Part shown: positions 47,761 through 56,005 of the stretch, one piece after another | Numbering within the stretch: position 1 is the first letter of the stretch | How the letters are laid out: each line of letters opens with the position of its first letter | Assembly: GCF_900116375.1 (NCBI RefSeq) | Contig: NZ_UETB01000018.1 | Location: 1-64,000, forward strand | Source of the DNA: Georgenia satyanarayanai | GTDB taxonomy: Bacteria; Actinomycetota; Actinomycetes; Actinomycetales; Actinomycetaceae | Length of the DNA stretch: 64,000 bases | Reading direction: 5' to 3' | Notes under the pieces: generated by a model | Told to the model about the DNA's origin: nothing | Seen by the model: the letters and a program-made list of their open reading frames with translations, nothing else | Database searches by the model: none | Made by a program: the position numbers and the translations under genes

Positions 47761-47787
47761 GACCGCGCCGACCGCACCGACCGCACC
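47761..47787. repeat. Tandem 9-bp repeats
   Basis: GACCGCGCC is followed by two exact GACCGCACC units, with a degenerate unit just before (GATCCGCACC). It lies in the 271-nt gap before tig; otherwise that gap holds only the tig promoter and leader. Confidence 0.6.
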
Positions 47788-47881
47788 GGGCGCCGTCGCG
47801 GGCCGACCGCGAGACCCGCCTGCGGTGGATGTCACGCCGCCCGCCCGCTCCGCGCCGTCGCGGGGCTCGACACCCGTGCCC

Positions 47882-47887
47882 TACGAT
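47882..47887 (+). promoter_or_regulatory. tig -10 box
   Basis: TACGAT lies 108 nt upstream of the tig GTG, in the only promoter-like sequence of the gap. Transcription from about 47894 would give a leader of about 100 nt. Confidence 0.4.
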
Positions 47888-47995
47888 GGAGGGCGCCTGT
47901 GCGCACGTCCGTCTGCCTCGGTTCGCGCACGCACAGCACCCGCACTTCCCCCGCGCGGGGGCGTCCCATGGAACCGAAGAGTGGAGAGCATCGCA

Positions 47996-49444
47996 GTGAA
48001 GAGCGCCGTCGAGACCCTTGAGCCCACCCGGGCCAAGCTCACCGTCGAGGTGTCGTACGAGGAGCTCAAGCCGAGCATCGACCACGCCTACTCGCACATC
48101 GCCGAGCAGGTGAACGTGCCCGGGTTCCGCAAGGGCAAGGTCCCCGCCCGCATCATCGACCAGCGGGTCGGCCGGGCGGCCGTCATCGAGCACGCCGTCA
48201 ACGACGCGCTGCCGAACCTGTACCGCGACGCCGTAGCCGAGACCGGCATCAAGCCGCTCGGCCAGCCCGAGGTCGACGTCACCGAGGTCCCCAACCTCAC
48301 CGGCGCCGTCGGCGGCCAGCTCACCTTCACCGCCGAGGTGGACGTGCGCCCCGAGATCACCCTGCCCGACCTGTCCACCTACGAGATCGCCGTCGACTCC
48401 GTCGAGGTGACCGACGAGGACGTCGAGCAGCGCCTCGAGTCCCTGCGGGAGCGCTTCGGCACCCTCGTGGGCGTGGACCGCGCCGCGGCCGACGACGACT
48501 TCGTCTCCATCGACCTCAGGGCGACCGTGGGCGAGGAGGAGGTCGACTCCGTCACCGGTACCTCCTACCAGGTCGGCGCCGGCACCATGCTCGAGGGCAT
48601 GGACGAGGCCATCACCGGCCTGTCCGCCGGCGAGAGCACCACCTTCACCACCACCCTCGTGGGTGGCGAGCGCGCCGGTGAGGAGGCCGAGGTCACCGTC
48701 ACCGTCAACAGCGTCAAGGAGCGCGAGCTCCCCGCCGCCGACGACGAGTTCGCCGAGCTCGCCTCCGAGTTCGACACGATCGAGGAGCTGCGCGCGGACC
48801 TGCGCGAGCAGGTCGGCAAGGACAAGAACTCCAACCGCGCCGTCGCCGCCCGCGACCAGCTGCTCGAGCGCCTGCGCGGGGAGATCGAGTTCCCGCTGCC
48901 GAAGAACGCGGTCGACGCCGAGATCAAGGCGCACCTCGAGGCCGAGGGCAAGGCCGAGGACGACCCGCACGGCGAGGAGGTCCGCGAGGACACCGAGAAG
49001 GCCATGCGCGACCAGTTCATCCTCGACGAGCTGGCCCAGGCGCTGGAGGTGCAGGTCGGGCAGAACGAGCTCCTCGAGTTCCTCCTGTCCACCTCCCGCC
49101 AGTACGGCATGGACCCCAACGAGTTCATCCAGTCCGCCGGCCAGGCGGGCCAGATCCCGGTCTTCGCCGGTGAGCTCGCCCGCAACAAGGCCCTGGCCGT
49201 GGCGCTGCGCAAGGTCAAGGTCGTCGACGGCGAGGGCAAGGACGTCGACCTCAGCGACTTCATCGGCTCCGACGACGAGGACGCTGCGGCAGCGCTCGCC
49301 GAGGCGGCCGCCGTCGCGGACGCCGCCGAGCCGGCCGTCGAGAGCGCCGACTCCGCGGAGAGCGCCGACTCCGGTGACAGCGCCGACTCGGCCGACAGCG
49401 GCGACTCGGCCGACAGCGCCGAGTCCGCGCCCAGCGCCGACTGA
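47996..49444 (+). CDS. tig: Trigger factor (ribosome-bound chaperone, PPIase)
   Basis: A 482-aa protein with a ribosome-binding N-domain carrying the signature VPGFRKGKVPARIIDQRVG, a central FKBP domain (about 155-245; DDFVSIDLRA, TFTTTLVGGERAGEEAEVTV) and a helical C-domain. The last 34 or so residues are an acidic tail of Ser-Ala-Asp/Gly-Asp units (SADSGDSADS). GTG 47996 follows GGAGAG. It heads the tig-clpP1-clpP2-clpX order typical of bacteria. Confidence 0.96.
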   Translation: MKSAVETLEPTRAKLTVEVSYEELKPSIDHAYSHIAEQVNVPGFRKGKVPARIIDQRVGRAAVIEHAVNDALPNLYRDAVAETGIKPLGQPEVDVTEVPNLTGAVGGQLTFTAEVDVRPEITLPDLSTYEIAVDSVEVTDEDVEQRLESLRERFGTLVGVDRAAADDDFVSIDLRATVGEEEVDSVTGTSYQVGAGTMLEGMDEAITGLSAGESTTFTTTLVGGERAGEEAEVTVTVNSVKERELPAADDEFAELASEFDTIEELRADLREQVGKDKNSNRAVAARDQLLERLRGEIEFPLPKNAVDAEIKAHLEAEGKAEDDPHGEEVREDTEKAMRDQFILDELAQALEVQVGQNELLEFLLSTSRQYGMDPNEFIQSAGQAGQIPVFAGELARNKALAVALRKVKVVDGEGKDVDLSDFIGSDDEDAAAALAEAAAVADAAEPAVESADSAESADSGDSADSADSGDSADSAESAPSAD

Positions 49445-49453
49445 CTCGATGAT

Positions 49454-49488
49454 CCGCAGGGCGGTGCCGACACGGCGCCGCCCTGCGG
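49454..49488 (+). terminator. tig terminator
   Basis: Arms CCGCAGGGCGG and CCGCCCTGCGG (11 bp) with an inner GCCG/CGGC pairing, 10 nt after the tig stop. Confidence 0.75.
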
Positions 49489-49637
49489 CGTACCCGGACC
49501 TGCCAGGTGCGCCAACAGCGAAAACACCCGTGAGGCGGCAGAGATGAGCCGCGGGCGGGGTTAGTGTCCTAGGAACATCGCCGCACGGCGGGTCCACCCG
49601 ACCGCCGGTGCCCCGGACGACCAATGGGAGCGTGTAC

Positions 49638-50255
49638 GTGAGCCACCAGCCTCGAGGTGCCCACGAGGGCAACAGCCTCGGCCTCAACGACTCGATCTAC
49701 CAGCGTCTCCTCAGGGAGCGCATCATCTGGCTCGGCACGGAGGTGCGTGACGACAACGCCAACGCCATCTGCGCCCAGATGCTCCTGCTCGCGGCGGAGG
49801 ACCCCGAGCGCGACATCTTCCTCTACATCAACTCTCCCGGCGGCTCGGTGACGGCCGGCATGGCCATCTACGACACCATGCAGTACGTCCAGCCCGACGT
49901 CGCGACGGTGGGCATGGGCATGGCCGCCTCGATGGGCCAGTTCCTCCTCTCCTCCGGTGCCAAGGGCAAGCGCTACGCCACGCCGCACGCGCGCGTCATG
50001 ATGCACCAGCCCTCCGGCGGCATCGGCGGCACCGCCACCGACATCCGGATCAACGCCGAGCTCATCCTCCACATGAAGCGCGTGCTGGCCGAGATCACCG
50101 CCGAGCAGACCGGCAAGACGGTCGAGCAGATCAACCGGGACGCCGACCGCGACCGCTGGTTCACCGCGCCCGAGGCGCTGGAGTACGGCTTCGTCGACCA
50201 CGTCGTCGAGTCCGCTGCCTCCGTCTCCGGTGGCGGCGGGACGACCGGCAAGTAG
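49638..50255 (+). CDS. clpP1: ATP-dependent Clp protease proteolytic subunit 1
   Basis: A 205-aa serine protease subunit. Catalytic Ser in [13 protein letters not shown], His in [12 protein letters not shown], Asp in [20 protein letters not shown] is the handle region. GTG 49638 is placed 7 nt after GGGAG. Actinobacteria make a mixed ClpP1P2 tetradecamer; clpP2 starts 29 nt downstream. Confidence 0.96.
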   Translation: MSHQPRGAHEGNSLGLNDSIYQRLLRERIIWLGTEVRDDNANAICAQMLLLAAEDPERDIFLYINSPGGSVTAGMAIYDTMQYVQPDVATVGMGMAASMGQFLLSSGAKGKRYATPHARVMMHQPSGGIGGTATDIRINAELILHMKRVLAEITAEQTGKTVEQINRDADRDRWFTAPEALEYGFVDHVVESAASVSGGGGTTGK

Positions 50256-50284
50256 CGGACCACGACGACCACCCAGGAGCACCA

Positions 50285-50989
50285 GTGAGCATCGAATCCC
50301 AGTTCATGGCCCGCGCCGGACGCCTCGACGGCTCCGCCCTCGCCGGAGGCCTCGCACCGGCCGCGCCGTCCGCGCGGTACGTGCTGCCCCAGTACGAGGA
50401 GCGCACCGCGTACGGGTACAAGCGCCAGGACCCCTACACCAAGCTCTTCGAGGACCGCATCATCTTCCTCGGCGTGCAGATCGACGACGCGTCGGCCGAC
50501 GACGTCATGGCCCAGCTCCTCGTCCTGGAGAGCTCGGACCCGGACGGCCTCATCACGCTGTACATCAACTCGCCCGGTGGCTCCTTCACGGCGCTCACCG
50601 CGATCTACGACACGATGCAGTTCATCAAGCCGCAGATCCAGACGGTCTGCCTCGGTCAGGCGGCCTCGGCCGCGGCCGTGCTGCTCGCGGCCGGCTCGCC
50701 CGGCAAGCGGCTCGCACTGCCGAACTCGCGCGTGATGATCCACCAGCCCGCCGTCCAGGGGGGCGGCTACGGCCAGGCCTCGGACATCGAGATCCAGGCC
50801 CGCGAGATCCTGCGGATGCGCGAGTGGCTCGAGGAGACCATCGCCCACCACTCCGGCACGCCGGTCGAGCAGGTGCGCGAGGACGTCGAGCGCGACAAGA
50901 TCCTCACGGCGGCCGAGGCGCTCGAGTACGGCCTGGTCGACCAGGTCCTCGAGTCCCGCAAGGCGCAGGCCCCCGCGATCACCGCGTGA
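50285..50989 (+). CDS. clpP2: ATP-dependent Clp protease proteolytic subunit 2
   Basis: A 234-aa paralog with a longer N-terminus. Catalytic Ser in [15 protein letters not shown], His in [11 protein letters not shown], Asp in [20 protein letters not shown] is the handle. GTG start follows AGGAG by 5-6 nt. It forms the heteromeric protease with ClpP1, fed by ClpX or ClpC. Confidence 0.96.
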   Translation: MSIESQFMARAGRLDGSALAGGLAPAAPSARYVLPQYEERTAYGYKRQDPYTKLFEDRIIFLGVQIDDASADDVMAQLLVLESSDPDGLITLYINSPGGSFTALTAIYDTMQFIKPQIQTVCLGQAASAAAVLLAAGSPGKRLALPNSRVMIHQPAVQGGGYGQASDIEIQAREILRMREWLEETIAHHSGTPVEQVREDVERDKILTAAEALEYGLVDQVLESRKAQAPAITA

Positions 50990-50996
50990 GCCACCT

Positions 50997-51026
50997 CCGC
51001 CGGCCGGGCACGTGCCCGGCCGGCGG
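50997..51026 (+). terminator. clpP1P2 terminator
   Basis: Arms CCGCCGGCCGGGCA and TGCCCGGCCGGCGG (14 bp) around a 2-nt nominal loop, 7 nt after clpP2. clpX then needs its own promoter or read-through. Confidence 0.8.
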
Positions 51027-51140
51027 CCCTGTGCGGGCGGCGTCCTCGTATCGCTCGACACACCACGGCCCGGTGAGAAGACACGCGGGCCCGTCATGGT
51101 GTCCAATGGACCGTGACCCCACCGGTGAAGAGGAGTGAGC

Positions 51141-52412
<1,272 letters not shown>

Positions 52413-52494
52413 CCTCCCTCCCGCGAGGTGCGAGCCCGCGCTTCGTGGACCACAGTAGACAGCACTGCACGCGAGACGAGTGAGGTGCTGTCAC

Positions 52495-53682
52495 ATGCAG
52501 ATCGACTGGCTCACGAGCCTGGTTCCCAGTGGCGACGACGTCGTCACCGTCACGTTCGACGCCACCCGCGAGTCGGAGAACGGCTACCAGGCCGTGCTGA
52601 CCCGCTGGCGCGACCTTCGACGCACGCTGGAGGGCCGAGGCGTGAGCGCCCGTACCCTCGACCACGTCGAGGAGCAGGTGCGTGTCCCGACGCACGTACC
52701 CGGCGAGCACGGTCGCACGATCGTGGCGGGGCCGGACGGCGTCGTCGTCGACCGGGTGCTGCCCGATCCGCCGTCGGACGACACCGGGGTCGTGGGCCTC
52801 GACGTCGTGTCGCTGGCCAAGGTCGCGGACGGCACGGTGGCCTACCTGCTGGCCGAGATCGACCGCACGGGGGCCGATCTCACCCTGCAGAGGCACGCCG
52901 CCTTCGAGTACGAGGCCGGCGACGACGCGCTCGCCAGCGTCGAGGGCGACCAGGACGTCATCAACAAGGTCCGCCGCGCGGGCCTGGCGTCGCGGCGCCT
53001 GCAGGCACGGGCCGAGGACTCCTGGGAGCGGAACGCGGAGACGGTCGCCGTCGAGCTGGGCCGCATCGTCACCGAGCGCCGCCCTGAGCTGCTCGTCCTC
53101 ACCGGCGACGTCCGGGCGGTCGCGCTCGTCCGCGAGCGTCTCGGCGCCGAGGCGGCGGCCATCGCCACCGTCCTCGAGGGCGGCTCGCGCGCCGCGGGCG
53201 TCAACGAGCAGGCCTTCGAGCGCAACCTCCACGAGGCGCTGGACGTCTTCCGGGTGCGTCGTCGTGAGGAGGTCCTCGACCGCTTCCGCCAGGAGGAGGG
53301 CCGGGACGGGACGGCCACGCAGGGCGTGGACGACGTCGTCGTGGCGCTCTCCCGCGGACAGGTCTCCGAGCTCCTCCTGCGCGAGGACACGGTCGGCCGG
53401 AACTCCCAGCTGCGGCTGCGCAGCCTGTGGGCGGGGGAGGGGGCGCTGGAGATCGCCACGACCCCTGCCCTCGTCGCCGACCTCGGCGTGAGCGAGCCGC
53501 GGGAGGTGCGCGCCGACCTCGCGATCGGTCGTGCCGCCGCGGAGCAGGCTGCCGGCGTGACGATCGTCGACGAGGAGGCCGCCGAGCTCGTCGACGGCGT
53601 GGGTGCGCTGCTGCGGTGGCGCGACGCGTCGACCCCGAGCGAGCACGCCTACAAGGTGAGCGGGGACAGCGCCCGCTCCTGA
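52495..53682 (+). CDS. Rv2629/Balon-like eRF1-fold protein
   Basis: A 395-aa protein of the bacterial archaeo-eukaryotic release factor family (baeRF2), the family of mycobacterial Rv2629. The middle segment ELLVLTGDVRAVALVRERLG and C-terminal VDDVVVALSRGQVSELLL with a late GRAAAEQAAGVTIVD are the recognisable parts; no GGQ motif is present. Family knowledge: Rv2629 and Msmeg1130 are homologues of Balon, a ribosome hibernation factor that enters the A site. Placement beside clpX may mean a role in stressed or resting cells. GAGTGAGG precedes the ATG. Confidence 0.75.
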   Translation: MQIDWLTSLVPSGDDVVTVTFDATRESENGYQAVLTRWRDLRRTLEGRGVSARTLDHVEEQVRVPTHVPGEHGRTIVAGPDGVVVDRVLPDPPSDDTGVVGLDVVSLAKVADGTVAYLLAEIDRTGADLTLQRHAAFEYEAGDDALASVEGDQDVINKVRRAGLASRRLQARAEDSWERNAETVAVELGRIVTERRPELLVLTGDVRAVALVRERLGAEAAAIATVLEGGSRAAGVNEQAFERNLHEALDVFRVRRREEVLDRFRQEEGRDGTATQGVDDVVVALSRGQVSELLLREDTVGRNSQLRLRSLWAGEGALEIATTPALVADLGVSEPREVRADLAIGRAAAEQAAGVTIVDEEAAELVDGVGALLRWRDASTPSEHAYKVSGDSARS

Positions 53683-53688
53683 CTGACG

Positions 53689-53729
53689 ACGACGACGCCC
53701 CACCGGCAGGCCCGGTGGGGCGTCGTCGT
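53689..53729 (+). terminator. Strong terminator
   Basis: Perfect 18-bp arms (ACGACGACGCCCCACCGG and complement) with a 5-nt loop, 7 nt after the preceding stop codon. Confidence 0.85.
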
Positions 53730-53777
53730 GCGTGAGACGTGCGGGGCCGGCCCAGGGCCACGTCCTAGGATCGGGCC

Positions 53778-54080
53778 ATGAGCGAGACCATCCCCGCCGA
53801 GCTGGCCAGCGCCCGCGGCACCATCGACAACATCGACGCCGCCCTCATCCACCTGCTCGCCGAGCGCTTCAAGTGCACCCAGCGGGTGGGGCATATCAAG
53901 GCGGACCTCGGCCTGCCGCCGTCGGACCCCGGCCGCGAGGCCGAGCAGATCCGGCGCCTGCGCGCGCTGGCCGAGGATGCCGGCCTGGACCCGGTGTTCG
54001 CCGAGAAGTTCCTGTCCTTCATCGTCGAGGAGGTCATCCGCCACCACGTCGCGACGGCCGAGCAGCGCCAGTCCGACTAG
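53778..54080 (+). CDS. Chorismate mutase (AroQ class)
   Basis: A 100-aa all-helical chorismate mutase, making prephenate for Phe/Tyr. RGTIDNIDAALIHLLAERFKCTQRVG and IKADLGLPPSDPGREAEQIRRL contain the conserved Arg, Lys and Asp positions of AroQ. No signal peptide, so it is the cytosolic form. TAGGAT (53766-53771) lies 6 nt before the ATG; leaderless. Confidence 0.9.
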   Translation: MSETIPAELASARGTIDNIDAALIHLLAERFKCTQRVGHIKADLGLPPSDPGREAEQIRRLRALAEDAGLDPVFAEKFLSFIVEEVIRHHVATAEQRQSD

Positions 54081-54084
54081 CGCC

Positions 54085-54165
54085 CCCCAAACGTCGCACG
54101 TGGTCGAGTGACCGACGGCTGCGGCGCTGGAAGCGTCAGCAGACCGACCAGTTGCGAAGTTGGGG
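54085..54165. repeat. Long imperfect palindrome between convergent genes
   Basis: CCCC (54085-54088), TCGCA (54094-54098) and TGGTCG (54101-54106) pair in order with GGGG, TGCGA and CGACCA (54145-54165), with small internal mismatches and a loop of about 38 nt. It separates the chorismate mutase and acyl-CoA ligase stops and may end both transcripts. Confidence 0.55.
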
Positions 54166-54172
54166 AGGCGGG

Positions 54173-55993
54173 TCAGGCGCCGTAGATGGCGGTGATCTCG
54201 TCGGCGAAGTCCTCGAGGACCTTGGCGCGCTTCACCTTCTGGCTCGGGGTGAGGTAGCCGTTCTCCATGGTGAAGTCGGTCGTGAGGACGGTGATCTTGC
54301 GGATCGACTCCGCGCGGGAGACGGCCTCGTTGGCGCGCGTGACGGCACGGTCCAGGGCGGCGAGCACCCGCTCGTCACTCGCGGCCTGCTCGACGTTCAT
54401 CGCGGGCAGGTCGTGGTTGGCGAGCCAGCCGGGCAGCATGTCCTCGTCCAGCGTCACCAGCGCCCCGATGAAGGGGCGCCCGTCCCCGACGACGACGACC
54501 TGGGAGAGCAGCGGGTGGCCCCGCAGCCGGTCCTCGAGCACCGCCGGGGCGACGTTCTTGCCGCCGGCCGTCACGATGAGCTCCTTCTTGCGGCCGGTGA
54601 TCCGCAGGTAGCCGTCGGAGTCGAGCTGGCCGATGTCGCCGGTGACGAACCAGCCGTCCTCGGTGAAGGCCTGGGCCGTCGCCTCGGGGTTGTCGTGGTA
54701 GCCGCGGAAGACGTGGTCGCCCTTGACGAGCACCTGCCCGTCCTCGGCGATCGCCACGCGCGTGCCCGGGTAGGGCGGGCCGACCGTGCCGATCTTCGTG
54801 AGCCCGGGACGGTTGACCGTGGTGGGGGCACCCACCTCCGTGAGGCCGTAGCCCTCGAGGACGCCGACGCCGATGCCGCGGAAGAAGTGCCCGAGCCGCT
54901 CGCCGAGGGGCCCGCCACCGGAGATCGCCCAGTCGAGGTTCCCGCCCATGGCGGCGCGGATCTTGGCGTAGACGAGACGGTCGGCCAGGGCCCGCTGCGC
55001 CTTGAGGGCGGCGGACGGCCCGCCGTCGGACTCCAGCGCCCGTGAGTAGGTGATCGCCACCTTGGCGCCCCAGCGGAAGATGCGCTGCTTGGCGCCGGAG
55101 CCGGCCTTCGCGTCGGCCGAGTTGTACACCTTCTCGAAGACCCGCGGGACGGCGAGGAGGAAGGTCGGCTTGAACGCGTCCAGGTCGGCGACGAGGTTCT
55201 TCGCGTCCGGGACGTGGCCCATGGTGGCGCCGGAGTACACGCACAGCACCTCGACGAAGCGCGCGAAGACGTGTGCGAGCGGCATGAAGACGAGGGTGCG
55301 CTTGTCGGTGCCGCGCACGACCCCGGAGAAGTTCGGGTCGTCGCTGCCGTTGACGACGAGCGTGACGAAGTTGCCGTGGGTGAGCTCGGCGCCCTTGGGG
55401 CGGCCGGTGGTGCCCGAGGTGTAGATGATCGTCGCGAGGCTCGACATGTCGGTGGCCTCGGCACGCTCGGTGACCCGCTCCGTCGGGACGCCCGCACCGT
55501 GGCCGATGACGGTCTCGACGGCGTTCTCGTCCAGGACGAGCACCTGCTCGAGGTGCTCGAGACGCTGGACGAGCGGCTGGAGGAGCGCGGCCATCCCGCG
55601 GGTCTCGGCGAAGACGAGCCGCGCGCCGGAGTTCGACACGATCCACTCGGCCTGCTCGGCCGAGGAGGTCTCGTAGATCGGCACGGGGACCGCACCGGCG
55701 GACCACGCCGCGAAGTCGAGCAGTGACCACTCGTAGCTCGTGTGCGCCATGATCGCCACGCGGTCACCGGCCTGCACGCCCAGCCCGATGAGGCCCTTGG
55801 CGACGGCGGTGACCTCCTCGGCGAAGGTCTGCACGCTCACCGGCACGAAGTCGGTGCCCAGGGAGGACTTGCGCTCGAAGATGACCCCGGCGGGGTCGCG
55901 GGCGAGGCGGTCGGCCAGCACCCAGGGCAGGGACATGTGCGGCTCGAGCCGCCCGACCCCGGGCGTGCTCGCCTCGGGACGCTGCACGTTCAT
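54173..55993 (-). CDS. Long-chain fatty-acid-CoA ligase (AMP-forming)
   Basis: A 606-aa ANL-superfamily enzyme activating fatty acids as acyl-AMP and then acyl-CoA. P-loop YTSGTTGRPKGAELTHGN, A5 GYGLTEVGAP, A7 FVTGDIGQLDSDGYLRITGRKKELIVTAGGKN regions and a C-terminal lysine (TPSQKVKR) are present. The FACL-like insert PKTFLLAVPRVFEKVYN-type segment is visible. It starts 12 nt after valS with GAGGAGA, so the two are co-transcribed. Confidence 0.9.
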   Translation of the reverse strand: MNVQRPEASTPGVGRLEPHMSLPWVLADRLARDPAGVIFERKSSLGTDFVPVSVQTFAEEVTAVAKGLIGLGVQAGDRVAIMAHTSYEWSLLDFAAWSAGAVPVPIYETSSAEQAEWIVSNSGARLVFAETRGMAALLQPLVQRLEHLEQVLVLDENAVETVIGHGAGVPTERVTERAEATDMSSLATIIYTSGTTGRPKGAELTHGNFVTLVVNGSDDPNFSGVVRGTDKRTLVFMPLAHVFARFVEVLCVYSGATMGHVPDAKNLVADLDAFKPTFLLAVPRVFEKVYNSADAKAGSGAKQRIFRWGAKVAITYSRALESDGGPSAALKAQRALADRLVYAKIRAAMGGNLDWAISGGGPLGERLGHFFRGIGVGVLEGYGLTEVGAPTTVNRPGLTKIGTVGPPYPGTRVAIAEDGQVLVKGDHVFRGYHDNPEATAQAFTEDGWFVTGDIGQLDSDGYLRITGRKKELIVTAGGKNVAPAVLEDRLRGHPLLSQVVVVGDGRPFIGALVTLDEDMLPGWLANHDLPAMNVEQAASDERVLAALDRAVTRANEAVSRAESIRKITVLTTDFTMENGYLTPSQKVKRAKVLEDFADEITAIYGA

Positions 55994-56005
55994 CGTTCTC
56001 CTCGC

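Noticed and set aside
47724-47999. Possible small gene in the gap before tig
   Set aside because: The open frame there is Arg/Pro/His-rich, includes tandem 9-bp repeats and lacks a ribosome-binding site; the gap is better read as tig promoter and leader.
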